64,000 bases of DNA from Spongiactinospora rosea. GTDB lineage: Bacteria > Actinomycetota > Actinomycetes > Streptosporangiales > Streptosporangiaceae. The position numbers and the translations under genes were made by a program. The stretch lies in assembly GCF_003315795.1 (NCBI RefSeq), contig NZ_QMEY01000001.1, forward strand, positions 310,001 through 374,000, read 5' to 3'. The notes under the pieces are model-generated. The model was not told where the DNA came from and searched no databases. It was given only the letters and a program-made list of their open reading frames with translations. Below are positions 21,245-30,436 of this stretch, one piece after another. Each line of letters opens with the position of its first letter. Position 1 is the first letter of the stretch.

Positions 21245-21712
21245 ATGACCACTCGGCGTACCGCCCTGGTCCGGCGCTGCCGGACCCTGATCGTCGCCCT
21301 GGGCACGGCGCTGGCGCTGCTCACCGCGCTCGGGGGGACGGCCCAGGCCCAGGCCCCGGCCCAGACCCAGAACTTCGCCAAGACCTACTACTGGAACTAC
21401 GACATCCACGCCGGGGACTGCACAATGTTCCACGGCACCTCGTGGACCCTGAGGCCGGACGGCACCGCGTCCTTCTACGCCGTGGTGACCAGCAGCGACG
21501 ACAACGACGCGTGGCTGATGTGGGCGAACCTGAAGAACTCCAGCGGGCAGTACCTGGGCCGGCTCGTCGCCAACACCCACTGGGACGACCTGACCAAGTT
21601 CGTGTTCAACCTGCCCGACTCCTCCCGTCAGTACGTCTGGCGGCAGAACGCGACCTTCAACCCCTCGCTCTACTCGCAGGTCGCCTCGATGAGCCTGGAC
21701 AACCACTGCTGA
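21245..21712 (+). CDS. Secreted protein, possibly DUF6294 family
   Basis: 155 residues from ATG 21245 behind AGGAGG. Signal peptide (TTRRTALVRR ... LGGTAQAQA) followed by a beta-rich domain of about 115 residues with FAKTYYWNYDIHAGDCTMFHG, an Asp-rich turn (SSDDNDAW) and a C-terminal NHC; the two cysteines may form one disulfide. The family name is from memory of similar Streptomyces secreted proteins and is tentative; function unknown. A bidirectional terminator lies behind it. Confidence 0.8.
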   Translation: MTTRRTALVRRCRTLIVALGTALALLTALGGTAQAQAPAQTQNFAKTYYWNYDIHAGDCTMFHGTSWTLRPDGTASFYAVVTSSDDNDAWLMWANLKNSSGQYLGRLVANTHWDDLTKFVFNLPDSSRQYVWRQNATFNPSLYSQVASMSLDNHC

Positions 21713-21728
21713 GTCAGAACCCCTGACC

Positions 21729-21758
21729 CGCCCCCGGCCGGCCACCCGGCCGGGGGCG
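21729..21758. terminator. Bidirectional terminator hairpin
   Basis: 13-bp perfect stem (CGCCCCCGGCCGG / CCGGCCGGGGGCG) with a 4-nt loop between the convergent secreted-protein and TetR genes. Confidence 0.8.
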
Positions 21759-21764
21759 CTCCCA

Positions 21765-22412
21765 TCACCGACCTCCGGTGAAGGTGAGCGAGGCGGGGAT
21801 GGCCGCGAAGGTGATGCGCAGGTCGGCGATGAGGTCCGCATGGGTGGGGGTGTGCGGGCGGGCGGTCCAGGCGCGCAGGGCGGCGTGGAAGGACGCGACC
21901 ACCATTTCCAGGGCCAGCCGGGGGCGGGGGTCGTCGGGGGCGAGGTCCAGGCGGCGGCGCAGGGTCTCCTCGATGACCGCGCTGGTGTGGTCGCAGTACT
22001 GCCACCCGTGTCCGGCGATGGACGGCGTACGCGCGGCCAGCCGCTGGCTCAGCCGCACCCGGCGCACCCACACGCCCTCGCCGTCGTCCATCCGGGCGAG
22101 GGCGGCGAGCAGCGCGGACTTCAGTACGTCCAGAACGGGGGCGTGCCCGAGCGGCAGGTGCTCGACGTCGTCGCGCAGGCCGTTCCACATGGACTCCAGC
22201 GGGGCCGAGGCGACCTGTTCCTTGCTCGTGAAGTTGCGGAAGAACGTGCGTTTGGAGACCTCGACGGCGGCGCACAGCTCGTCCAGGGTGACGCCGTCGA
22301 AGCCGCGTTCGGTGAACAGCGCCAGGGCGGTGTCGATCAGCGCGGACCTGGTCTTGAGCTTCTTGCGCTCGCGCAGCGGGAGCCGCGCGGCGGCGGGCGC
22401 GTCGTGGGTCAT
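21765..22412 (-). CDS. TetR family transcriptional regulator
   Basis: 215 residues from ATG 22412. N-terminal TetR helix-turn-helix (TLDELCAAVEVSKRTFFRNF, about residues 40-60) and a C-terminal ligand/dimer domain. Divergent from an MDR oxidoreductase with 82 bp between starts, the usual layout for a local repressor. The target operator is not obvious in the gap. Confidence 0.9.
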   Translation of the reverse strand: MTHDAPAAARLPLRERKKLKTRSALIDTALALFTERGFDGVTLDELCAAVEVSKRTFFRNFTSKEQVASAPLESMWNGLRDDVEHLPLGHAPVLDVLKSALLAALARMDDGEGVWVRRVRLSQRLAARTPSIAGHGWQYCDHTSAVIEETLRRRLDLAPDDPRPRLALEMVVASFHAALRAWTARPHTPTHADLIADLRITFAAIPASLTFTGGR

Positions 22413-22494
22413 CGCCGCCAGTGTACCCACATAGGCAGATGCCGCTAGATGGCTTATGCTCCTGAGTGGCACTTTATGGAGAGAGAAGGAAGCC

Positions 22495-23424
22495 ATGCGC
22501 GCTCTGCTCGTCGACCATTCCGTCCCGTCCGGCCTGCGCCTGGGCGAGGCCCCCGACCCGATACCCGCCTCTGACCAGGTACTTGTCCGTGTCGCCGCCA
22601 CATCGCTCAACTTCGGCGAGGTCCGGCACGGCATCGCGAACGCCGAGGACGGCACGGTGCTCGGCTGGGACGCCGCCGGCGTCGTCGTCCAGGCCGCCGC
22701 CGACGGTTCGGGCCCGCCGGTGGGCACCCGAGTGGTGACCCTCGCCTGGGCCGGTGGCTGGGCGGAGCTGCGGGCCGTGTCCACCGACATGATCGGGATC
22801 GTCCCCGAGCACGCCGACCTCGGCGCGATCAGCACCATCCCGGTCGCGGCGGCGACCGCCCTGCGCGCCCTCGACCGGATGGGCCCCACGCTGGGGCGGC
22901 GCATCCTGGTGACCGGCGCGACGGGCGGCACCGGACGTTACGCCGTCCAGCTCGCCCGGCTCGGCGGCGCGTACGTGATCGCCTCCACCGGCGACCCGGC
23001 CAGGCACGGCGACGCGCTGCGCGCACTGGGCGCGCACGAGGTGATCCGCAGTCCGGAGGAGGCCGACCCCGGGCTCGACGGGGTGCTCGACATGGTAGGG
23101 GGTCAGCAGCTCGTGACGGCGTTCGACCGGCTCGGCGACGGCGGCACCCTGATCGCCATCGGCCATGCCACGGAGGAGGGCGAGCGCTTCCCGTTCGGCG
23201 CGCTGATCAACAGCGAGGGCCGCCAGGACCGGTCGCTGGTCACGTTCTGGCTGATGTACTGCCGGCGGCTGGACCGCAGCCTGACCTGGCTGGCCGAGCA
23301 GGTCGCGGACGGCGTGCTCAGCCCGGAGATCGCCTGGCGCGGCGGCTGGGACGACGCCCCCGAAGCGGTGAGCGCCCTGCTCGAACGCCGCCTGCACGGC
23401 AAGGCGGTGCTCGACCTCACCTGA
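22495..23424 (+). CDS. Medium-chain (quinone reductase-like) NAD(P)-dependent oxidoreductase
   Basis: 309 residues from ATG 22495 (GAGAGAAGGA upstream). GroES-like N-terminus and Rossmann domain with [16 protein letters not shown]. No zinc-binding cysteines, so it belongs to the quinone oxidoreductase branch of MDR. Probably reduces enones or quinones and is probably induced through the divergent TetR regulator. Confidence 0.88.
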   Translation: MRALLVDHSVPSGLRLGEAPDPIPASDQVLVRVAATSLNFGEVRHGIANAEDGTVLGWDAAGVVVQAAADGSGPPVGTRVVTLAWAGGWAELRAVSTDMIGIVPEHADLGAISTIPVAAATALRALDRMGPTLGRRILVTGATGGTGRYAVQLARLGGAYVIASTGDPARHGDALRALGAHEVIRSPEEADPGLDGVLDMVGGQQLVTAFDRLGDGGTLIAIGHATEEGERFPFGALINSEGRQDRSLVTFWLMYCRRLDRSLTWLAEQVADGVLSPEIAWRGGWDDAPEAVSALLERRLHGKAVLDLT

Positions 23425-23550
23425 CGGGCCCTCGTTGCGCGTGTTGCGTACCTGTCGAACGTCGTACCGTCGCCCCGCCCGCTCCCACGGTCCGTCCCGA
23501 TGATTGCAGCAGCAAGCGTCGGGCTCGTGACTGTGGGTGAGAAGGTGCGG

Positions 23551-23838
23551 ATGATGGGCGATATGCCGGTCGGCCAGGAGGCGTTCGCGGTGTGGGAGGT
23601 GGAGGCGGGGGATCGCGGCGCGTGCGGCGTCACCGACAGCCGGGCCACCGCCCAGCGCGAGATGGTGAGTGCGCTGGAGTCCTTTCCGCGCGGGCGGGGT
23701 CGGGTACGGCTGGCCTGGCCGGCCCCGGGGCTCGTCTACCGGTACGGCGAGACGCTGGTGACGGCGCACCGGTACGGGCGGGTGTTCGTGTCGGTCCGGG
23801 GCGACGCCTGGGAATCCGGACCCCCATGGACAGGCTGA
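23551..23838 (+). CDS. Conserved small protein A of a paired module
   Basis: About 95 residues, ATG 23551 behind GAGAAGG. Core pattern: FAVWEVEAGDRGACGVTD, then a helix ending in ESFPRGRGRVR, YRYGETLVTAHR and GDAWES. Clearly paralogous to the protein at 63422-63748. No domain recognised. Overlaps the next gene by 13 bp, so both are translated together. Converges with an XRE-type regulator gene. Confidence 0.75.
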   Translation: MMGDMPVGQEAFAVWEVEAGDRGACGVTDSRATAQREMVSALESFPRGRGRVRLAWPAPGLVYRYGETLVTAHRYGRVFVSVRGDAWESGPPWTG

Positions 23839-24059
23839 CCCCTGCCGAACGAGCGCACCTGGGCGCGCTGGAATCGACCTTCCCGGGGTGGGGGATCACG
23901 GTCCACCAGGGGGTCTGGCGGGCGACCCGGTACCGGGCGGTCACCCCTGAACAGCGGCGCAACGGACTCCACCGCGAGATCGCCCGGCCCGATCCCGTGG
24001 CGCTGTTCTACGCGCTGTGCGGGCAGTTGGCGATCCTGGTCCGGATGGGGGAGGCGTGA
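23826..24059 (+). CDS. Conserved small protein B of a paired module
   Basis: 77 residues, start overlapping protein A. Pattern: LTPAERAHLGALESTFPGWGITVHQGVWRATRYR followed by a helical tail, i.e. a helix then a short beta meander with FPGW and GxWxA. Paralogous to the partial gene at 63866 and, more distantly, to residues 1-75 of the protein at 40378. Stops directly against the stop codon of the regulator gene on the other strand. Confidence 0.75.
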   Translation: MDRLTPAERAHLGALESTFPGWGITVHQGVWRATRYRAVTPEQRRNGLHREIARPDPVALFYALCGQLAILVRMGEA

Positions 24060-25328
24060 TCAGGCAGGGGTGATCAGGCGTCGGAGTTCGGTGGCGTGGG
24101 GATGGGTGCGGGCCTGCTGGGGAAGCGCCTTGGTGATCTTGTTGGCGACGAAACGGCGGGCCGTGCTCATGGCGCCGGTCTGGAGGGTGGTGACGGCGTG
24201 AGTGAGGCCGTCGTCGATCTCGCGCCGCCGTACGAGGTCGAGCGCGCGGATCAGTTGGAGAAGGGAGACCGTGCCAGGAGTGTCTGCGGAGTAGCGGGCG
24301 AGCGCCTGGTCGAAGACGTCTTGGGCTTGGTCGTCGCCGATCATGGTGAGCAGATGTGCCTCATGCCAGTGCAGCCACGCCTCGCCCAGGGCGTCTTCCG
24401 GTCGGCCGTGACCGCCGGGCGGAAGCCGCTCGAAGGTCTCCGAGAAGGCCCGCAGGGCGGTGCGGGCCTCGCCGCCGTGGCCATCGGCCGCCAGTCGGCA
24501 GCGCACGATGTGCGCCCGCAGGATTCCGTAACTCGGTGTGCCTCCGGCCCGATGCACCGCCTGGTCGGCGAGTTCCCGTACGGCGTGCGGCGAGGAACCG
24601 GCCCACCACAGGTCATCCGCTTCCTTGGCACGGACATATACCGATAGTTCCTGATCCCCAGAGGCGTCGGCGGACCGCCGGGCCGCCCGCCACACATGCC
24701 GGGCCACTCGCGCCTGGCCGGAGTCGTGCAAGTCCGTGGCCAGCAGGCTGGACAACTCGGCGGCCACCCGCAACAGCCCGGCCTGTATGCGCGGGGCGTT
24801 CCCCTGGTTCAGGAGGTGACTCACGGCGGTGATCTCGGCGGTCAGATCGGCCGCCAGTGCCCCGACCGGCCGCCGGACGAACTGATAGCCGTATTCGTGG
24901 ACGGTGCGTTCCCAGTCGTCGAGGTCGATCCGGGTGTCGAGGATGTGGTCCATCGCGGTGAGGGACTGTTCCAGATCGGCCAGGGGGATCACGGCTCCGG
25001 CGGTGGCGATGAGCTGTATCGCGGTACGCCGTTCCATTTCGTCGCCTTCGTCATCGATGGGGGAACCGTCAGGGGTTGTACCCTTACGACGACGTTCGGA
25101 CGCCACGGTGTCGGCGTGCATGGCGATGAGTTCGCCATCACAGCCGAGGCATTCGTCCACCAGACGCGCGGCTGATGCAGTGGGCCGGTTAATTCCACCC
25201 TCCCACCTGCTGACCAGGCTGAAATGCACATGCGCGGCATCGCCGATATCGCGTACCCGGAGCCCTCTGCGCTCCCGGTGCCTGCGCATCGCCCCACCGA
25301 ACACGCCCCATACCGGATCGAGTCCCAT
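24060..25328 (-). CDS. XRE-type HTH protein with TPR-like C-terminal domain
   Basis: 422 residues. Helix-turn-helix at about 15-70 (RERRGLRVRDIGDAAHVHFSLVSRWEGG), then an all-helical TPR-like region with WRAARRSADASGDQELSVYVRAK. This architecture is common in actinobacterial regulators linked to small proteins. It sits tail to tail with the small A/B pair; a similar regulator at 61974-63251 lies beside the second pair, so a functional link is likely. ATG start without a clear S-D site. Confidence 0.85.
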   Translation of the reverse strand: MGLDPVWGVFGGAMRRHRERRGLRVRDIGDAAHVHFSLVSRWEGGINRPTASAARLVDECLGCDGELIAMHADTVASERRRKGTTPDGSPIDDEGDEMERRTAIQLIATAGAVIPLADLEQSLTAMDHILDTRIDLDDWERTVHEYGYQFVRRPVGALAADLTAEITAVSHLLNQGNAPRIQAGLLRVAAELSSLLATDLHDSGQARVARHVWRAARRSADASGDQELSVYVRAKEADDLWWAGSSPHAVRELADQAVHRAGGTPSYGILRAHIVRCRLAADGHGGEARTALRAFSETFERLPPGGHGRPEDALGEAWLHWHEAHLLTMIGDDQAQDVFDQALARYSADTPGTVSLLQLIRALDLVRRREIDDGLTHAVTTLQTGAMSTARRFVANKITKALPQQARTHPHATELRRLITPA

Positions 25329-25382
25329 CCCCGAATCCTTACACCTCAGCGCATCCGCATGCTCACAATCCGTGAAACAGGC

Positions 25383-25802
25383 TCAGCCCAGATCGGCGAT
25401 TTCGATCAGTTCGACATGCCAGGGCAGGCGGGCGCGGGCCGCCTCCCATCGCTTGGGGCTGGGCGTCAGGATCGGAAAGTCCAGGTAGCGGGACACCGCG
25501 ACGGCGTGGGCCGCCGCCATGTCCTCGGGCTCGCCCAGGTGTATGGAGACGGCGGACAGATGTAGCACATCGGACGTCGAGCTCACCACCGCGGGCTCGG
25601 TGTGTGTGAGGTGCAGGAACATGCCGTGGACGGCTTCTATCTGGGCGTTGCTCAGGCCATGCTGCGCCACGGCGAGAGCCAGGACGGGGATGCTCATCCG
25701 AACGTCGTGCGCGTCAAGGCTCGCCACCAGGTTGGCGATGACGGGATCGCCCCGCCCGAGTTCGCAGATCGTTACATCGTCGAGCACATAGCCCATGGTC
25801 AC
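25383..25802 (-). CDS. PIN-domain-like toxin
   Basis: 139 residues, GTG start overlapping the antitoxin stop by 4 bp. The pattern fits a divergent PIN nuclease: an early acidic residue in YVLDDVTICELGRGD, an acidic/His segment in EPEDMAAAHAVAVSRYLDFPILT and a C-terminal VELIEIADL. Members cleave RNA, often tRNA. Assignment rests on length, order and operon partner rather than on a full set of acidic residues. Confidence 0.65.
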   Translation of the reverse strand: MTMGYVLDDVTICELGRGDPVIANLVASLDAHDVRMSIPVLALAVAQHGLSNAQIEAVHGMFLHLTHTEPAVVSSTSDVLHLSAVSIHLGEPEDMAAAHAVAVSRYLDFPILTPSPKRWEAARARLPWHVELIEIADLG

Positions 25803-26086
25803 GTGGTGGCCTCGGGGCTGTGGAGGGATTTGCGTCGCTGCAGGTATTCGATCGCACGGGCGGCCATTCGGGTGCCCTTGGCGACGGCTTCGGGATCGGC
25901 CTGCGAGGCCGTGAGGATCTCCTCGAACGCCATGCGCCGCCGCACTTGTGTCGCTTCGTGCTCATCAAGCAGCCTGGTGAGCGCATCGGCGAGGGTGGTC
26001 CCACGCCCATGCTCGTCGGCCAGAGCGCTGAGACGGTCACGGAGAGCCTTGGGAACTTTGATGGTGGTCATATCGGATCGCGTCAT
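25799..26086 (-). CDS. Ribbon-helix-helix antitoxin
   Basis: 95 residues (ATG 26086; ATG 26071 is an alternative beginning MTTIKVPKALRDRL). The N-terminal strand TTIKVPKAL and following helices fit an RHH DNA-binding fold, and the C-terminal charged helices probably wrap the toxin. First gene of the operon with the PIN-like protein; a palindrome overlaps its promoter, suggesting autorepression. Confidence 0.75.
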   Translation of the reverse strand: MTRSDMTTIKVPKALRDRLSALADEHGRGTTLADALTRLLDEHEATQVRRRMAFEEILTASQADPEAVAKGTRMAARAIEYLQRRKSLHSPEATT

Positions 26087-26104
26087 ACCTGCAAACTACC
26101 GAGC

Positions 26105-26118
26105 ATACTTTCAGTATA
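26105..26118 (-). promoter_or_regulatory. Promoter -10 within a palindrome upstream of the toxin-antitoxin operon
   Basis: ATACT-ttc-AGTAT (26105-26117) overlaps TATACT on the minus strand (26113-26118), a good -10 hexamer about 27-32 bp before the antitoxin start. An RHH antitoxin binding here would block its own promoter. Confidence 0.55.
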
Positions 26119-26202
26119 CCAGGGTCGATCGCGCACCGTGACCATTTGATCGCCTAAAGAAATGGGAGGCGTGAGGCGCGGGCCCCTCCATAGGGTGATC
26201 TC

Positions 26203-26754
26203 GTGCTGAAGCCGCAATATCCCATCGAAACCGCCCGCCTCCTCCTCCGCCCCTACACCATGAACGACCTCGACGGTCTGTATGGTTTTCACTCGCGGCC
26301 TGACGTCGCCCGCTACCTGCCCTGGGAAGCGCGTACGCGTGAGGAGACCGAGGCCGCCCTGAAGACCAAGATCGGCCAGGCGGAGCTCAACGAGCAGAAC
26401 GACGTACTTTGCATCGCCGCCGAGCTGCGCGACACCGGCGCGCTGGTCGGGGACATGTACCTGTTCTGGCGGAGTAAGGAGCACCGGCAGGGGGAGATCG
26501 GGTTCGCCTTCCATCCCGATCACCATGGGCGGGGGCTGGCCGCCGAGGCGTCCAGGGAGATTATGCGGCTCGGCTTCGAGGAGCTGGGGCTGCACCGGAT
26601 ATACGGCCGGTGCGACGCCCGCAACAGCGCCTCGGCCAAGCTGATGGAGCGCCTGGGCATGCGCCAGGAAGCGCACCTCGTGGAGAACGAGATCTTCAAG
26701 GGTGAGTGGGGCGAAGAGCTGGTCTTCGCGATACTCCGCCGCGAGTGGCGGTGA
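26203..26754 (+). CDS. GNAT family N-acetyltransferase (RimJ/RimL-like)
   Basis: 183 residues. Begins ETARLLLRPYTMNDLDGL and has the acetyl-CoA site in HPDHHGRGLAAEASREIM and the family motif HRIYGRCDARNSASAKLMERLGM. Length and layout fit RimJ-like enzymes acting on protein N-termini or small amines. The S-D region is poor. Single gene, divergent from the toxin-antitoxin operon. Confidence 0.9.
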   Translation: MLKPQYPIETARLLLRPYTMNDLDGLYGFHSRPDVARYLPWEARTREETEAALKTKIGQAELNEQNDVLCIAAELRDTGALVGDMYLFWRSKEHRQGEIGFAFHPDHHGRGLAAEASREIMRLGFEELGLHRIYGRCDARNSASAKLMERLGMRQEAHLVENEIFKGEWGEELVFAILRREWR

Positions 26755-26913
26755 CCGTCGTCAGCGACCGTGCAGGATGGACGGGCTGGTAAGGCGGCGA
26801 GTCGGCGACGACGTTGTGAAGATCGTCGCCAGGACGGGGAAGCCTTTCCCTGCCCGGGCGCGACTGCCCAAGATCTCAGAGTGGATCACAGCCACATGAA
26901 TCGAGGAGACCCA

Positions 26914-27348
26914 ATGGTCAGCGTCAGTATGGAGACTGCGGAGCAGACGGAAGCACGCCTACGACGCGTGATCGCCGCAGCCGGGTTCGTCGTGCACAAC
27001 GGCGTCTGGTGTTTCGAGGAGTCCCCGGCCGACCGCCCACCAGCCCTTACCGGTGACACACTGGCGGTGGTCCGGGACAACGAGAGCTGGAGCGCCTTGG
27101 TCCCGTTCGCCCAGGAGCACGACGGTGTCGAACGATTCGGCGTCTTCTCCTTTCACTTCCCCTCCGACCTGGACAACAGTGGCTTCGTCGGCTGGCTGGC
27201 CACCCGTCTCAAAGTTCAGTTGGGGACCGGCGTATTCGTCATCTGCGGCAGCAACCGTGCCGGCGGAGGAATCTACGACTACTGGGGCTGCCCCATCGAC
27301 CTGGTGAATGACGCTGTCGCAGTCATCAAGGAACTACGCGCCGACTGA
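26914..27348 (+). CDS. Conserved hypothetical protein (possibly DUF6196)
   Basis: 144 residues from ATG 26914 behind GAGGAG; the longer frame upstream is poor. Begins VSVSMETAEQTEARLRRVIAAAGF, with a mixed alpha/beta body (FGVFSFHFPSD, GVFVICGSNRAGGGIYDYWG). No signal peptide or membrane segment. The family name is a recollection and is tentative; function unknown. Confidence 0.72.
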   Translation: MVSVSMETAEQTEARLRRVIAAAGFVVHNGVWCFEESPADRPPALTGDTLAVVRDNESWSALVPFAQEHDGVERFGVFSFHFPSDLDNSGFVGWLATRLKVQLGTGVFVICGSNRAGGGIYDYWGCPIDLVNDAVAVIKELRAD

Positions 27349-27467
27349 CCCGACCCTTCGTGCACTCGCACCAGGTCACCGGGAGTGACGCCACGTGCCT
27401 GCGGGGAGTGGCGGCCAACACGATGACATGCCGTACGAGATCGTTGCACTACACCCGAAGGTGGAGG

Positions 27468-29408
27468 TCAGTTGTTTCTTTCTCGCCGCGGGAGTGAGCC
27501 TTCGTCCGCCGCGGTGATGGACCGCGGGGCCGGAGCGGCCTGGGGGACCACCAGGGTGGCGGGCATGTAGATGGTGGCGGTGAGGCCGCCGTACACCGAC
27601 GGGGCGAGGCTGACGCCGATGCCGTGGCGGAGTGCGAGGCGGGCGACCACGAAGAGGCCGAGGTGTTCGGTGTCGGCGAGGTCGAAGTCGGGGGCGGCGG
27701 AGAGCTGCTGGTTGAGGGCTTCGAGCTGGGCCGAGGGGAGGCCGAGGCCGCGGTCCTCGATGTGGATCAGGAGGGCGCCGGGGGAGAGTTCGCTGCGGAC
27801 CTGGACGGTGGTCTGGGGCGGGGAGTAAAGGGTGGCGTTCTCGGCGAGTTCGGCGATGAGGTGGATGATGTCGGCGACCGCGTGGCCCGCGAGGGCCCCG
27901 GAGGGGGCGGGCTGGATCTCCACGCGGGGGTAGTTCTCGATCTCGGCGACCGCCGCGCGCAGCACGTCGTAGATCGGGATGGGGTGCCGCCAGCCGCGGC
28001 CCGGGGCCTCGCCGGACAGCACGATCAGGTTCTCCGCGTGCCTGCGCATGCGGGTGGTGAGGTGGTCCAGGCGGAACAGTTCGGCGAGTACGTCGGGGTC
28101 CTCGGTCTTGCGCTGCATCGCGTCCAGGTGGCCGAGCTGGCGGTACAGCAGGGCCTGGTTGCGCCTGGCCAGGTTGACGAAGACCTTGCTGACGCCCGCG
28201 CGCAGCGCGGCCTGTTCCACGGCGGCGGCGACGGCGGTGCGCTGCACGGAGGAGAAGGCCCGCGCGATGCCCGCGATCTCGGCGGTGTGGCCGCCGCTGG
28301 GCAGCGGTTCCAGCACGCCGGGGTGGGGGTCGCCCGCGCGGAGGCGTTCGACCAGGCGCGGCAGGCGTACTCCGGCCAGCTCGCGGGCCGCGTCGCGCAG
28401 ACCGGCGAGTTCCCCGGCGAGCCGGCCGCCGAAGCGGACGGTGATGAGCACGGACACCAGTACGGCCAGCAGGCCGATGCCGCCCGCCACGGCGAGCTGG
28501 ACCCAGATCTCGGTGGCGGCCGGGCCGGTCTGGGCGCGCAGGAGTTCGGCGGTCCTGGCCTGGTTGCGTTCGACGGCGGCCCACAGCGCGTCGGCGGCGG
28601 CCTCCCACGAGCCGGTCTCCTGCGCGGACAGGGCGAGGCCGGGGGCGGCGACGCCGATCCGGTCCTCGACCCGGGCGAAGCGGGTGGCGACCGGGGCGAC
28701 GGCGAGGCGCTGGTGCGGGCCGCCGAGTTCGGAACCGAGGTCGGCCAGCGCCCACCCGTGCAGGAACCTGCGGGTGGCGACGGTCCCGCGGAACGCCAGC
28801 CGTTCGGCCGGGGTCACCCGCCCCGCCAGCGCCACGGCGGCGATCAGCGCGCGTTCCCGGGACAGCAGCTCCTTGACCTCGCCGAGCGCGGTGACGGCCC
28901 GGCCCTCCTGGTACATCGAGAAGTCCGGGACCAGCACCATCGAGTCGTACATGCGGTAGACGGCGGTGATGATCCGGCTGTAGTGCTGGACGACGGGCAG
29001 CGGGTCGCCGCCCGCGTCCACCCGCTCGCGCAGCGCGGGCAGCTCCGCCAGGCCGGCGGTCAGCGTCGCCAGGTGCGGGCGCATCTCGGCGGAGCCGGCG
29101 GTCGCGCTGCGCGCCCGGAAGTCGGCCGCCGCGCGGTCGGTGGCGGTGCGCTGCCGCGCCAGTTCGGTACGCCGGGCCCGCTCGCCCTGTTCGGCGCGCA
29201 GCGCCCGTACCGACGCCAGCCGTTCCCGCTGTAACTCCGCGACCACCCGTTCGGACGGGTCGGCGACGGTGTCGGCGAGCGTACCGGCCGCCACCAGCCG
29301 GGCCCCGTCACCGCCGGTGAGCACCACCGCGAACGCCCACAGCGCGATCAACGAGACGAGCGGCACCAGGAGCAGCAGGGTGATCCTGAAGCGGATGGGC
29401 CTGTCCAT
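27468..29408 (-). CDS. Sensor histidine kinase-like protein with nitrate-sensor-type domain (CvnA-like)
   Basis: 646 residues from ATG 29408 (MDRPIRFRITLLLLVPLVS). Membrane segment 1 at about 7-31, a large extracellular helical NIT-type domain, segment 2 near 330-350, HAMP, a short helical linker and a HATPase (N box AELAENATLYS, G box IEDRGLGL, EHLGLFVVARLA). No normal HisKA His box. This matches the conservon kinase-like CvnA, but roadblock (CvnB), DUF742 (CvnC) and GTPase (CvnD) genes do not follow, so it is an orphan. Confidence 0.87.
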   Translation of the reverse strand: MDRPIRFRITLLLLVPLVSLIALWAFAVVLTGGDGARLVAAGTLADTVADPSERVVAELQRERLASVRALRAEQGERARRTELARQRTATDRAAADFRARSATAGSAEMRPHLATLTAGLAELPALRERVDAGGDPLPVVQHYSRIITAVYRMYDSMVLVPDFSMYQEGRAVTALGEVKELLSRERALIAAVALAGRVTPAERLAFRGTVATRRFLHGWALADLGSELGGPHQRLAVAPVATRFARVEDRIGVAAPGLALSAQETGSWEAAADALWAAVERNQARTAELLRAQTGPAATEIWVQLAVAGGIGLLAVLVSVLITVRFGGRLAGELAGLRDAARELAGVRLPRLVERLRAGDPHPGVLEPLPSGGHTAEIAGIARAFSSVQRTAVAAAVEQAALRAGVSKVFVNLARRNQALLYRQLGHLDAMQRKTEDPDVLAELFRLDHLTTRMRRHAENLIVLSGEAPGRGWRHPIPIYDVLRAAVAEIENYPRVEIQPAPSGALAGHAVADIIHLIAELAENATLYSPPQTTVQVRSELSPGALLIHIEDRGLGLPSAQLEALNQQLSAAPDFDLADTEHLGLFVVARLALRHGIGVSLAPSVYGGLTATIYMPATLVVPQAAPAPRSITAADEGSLPRRERNN

Positions 29409-29604
29409 ACGAGCATGTCCCCACAGCGTCCGGTGCGAAGCCCGCGTATGCGGGCAAGGTACGCGTGCCTGAGATCGCAGTGAGGCTACACCAGCCCGGC
29501 CTCCCACCGTGGCCGGTTGCCCACGGTGGCCTCATTCGGCACCGAACTCCCGCCGGACTCCCGCCGGGCCGCAGCAGACCGCGGAGCCCGGCAGGGCCCG
29601 GCGG

Positions 29605-30246
29605 CTATGCGGAGGTCATCGGGGTGCCCCGCAGCTTGGCGACCATCTCGGCCTTGAACCGGTACGCCTCCTCCAGCGTGGAACCGTCGCGCAGCGCGAT
29701 CACCACGTCCTCCTCGGCGTCGGCGTAGGCCAGGGCGTCGCCGAGCACGTCGGTGGTGGGCAGCGCGATCACGCCGTTCCAGTCCATCACCACGGCCATG
29801 CCGTCGGTGACCTGTACGCCCGCGATGTCCACCGGCTCGCCCACGGAGGCGACGTGGAGCTCTTCCCCGACGCCGGCCGTGGCCTCGTACAGCGCCCAGA
29901 CCGGCAGGTCCAGGTCGCGGAAGGCGTCGGCGTCGCGGACACCGCCCTCCACAAGGACGCCGAACGCGCCGCTGGCCAGCGCGGCGCGGGTCAGGATCTC
30001 ACCCCATACGGCTCCGGCGCTGACATGACCGCCGGCGAGCACGAGGACCCGGCCGTCCAGGTCCTCGTCCAGGAGCCGGTGCAAGGGGAAGAGGCCGTCG
30101 TCCCCCGGACCGCTCGCGAGCCGGACCGTCCTGGCGGTGCCCAGGACGCCTTGGGAACGGTACATGGGCCGAAGGGGTGGGCTGAGCCATCCGGTCAGGC
30201 CCCGTAGCTGGAGTACGTCCGCGATCGCGGTGGTCGGGGGAACCAC
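29605..30246 (-). CDS. RraA-like / HMG-CHA aldolase family protein
   Basis: 213 residues, GTG start with AGGTG upstream. Contains the family signature GVLVEGGVRDADAF with the Arg-Asp pair. Members are either divalent-metal aldolases for 4-hydroxy-4-methyl-2-oxoglutarate-type acids or RraA regulators of RNase E. The surrounding catabolic genes favour an aldolase or decarboxylase. Last gene of the 36.5-29.6 kb minus-strand cluster, 190 bp after the class I aldolase. Confidence 0.85.
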   Translation of the reverse strand: MVPPTTAIADVLQLRGLTGWLSPPLRPMYRSQGVLGTARTVRLASGPGDDGLFPLHRLLDEDLDGRVLVLAGGHVSAGAVWGEILTRAALASGAFGVLVEGGVRDADAFRDLDLPVWALYEATAGVGEELHVASVGEPVDIAGVQVTDGMAVVMDWNGVIALPTTDVLGDALAYADAEEDVVIALRDGSTLEEAYRFKAEMVAKLRGTPMTSA

Positions 30247-30436
30247 GAATAATCACCTCATATGAATGAATAAAGAGAAACTTCGGGATCCTTCACCTCG
30301 AAAAGCGTCCCGGGTTCTCACGGCCCGCCGTACCCCCCGTCGTCGTTGCCGGGCAGGACGACCTCAAGGCCGGCCACCGCCCGCTGGGGACGGCGACCGG
30401 TCGCCTCTCGCTGTCGATCGGACACGCTCGGACCCG

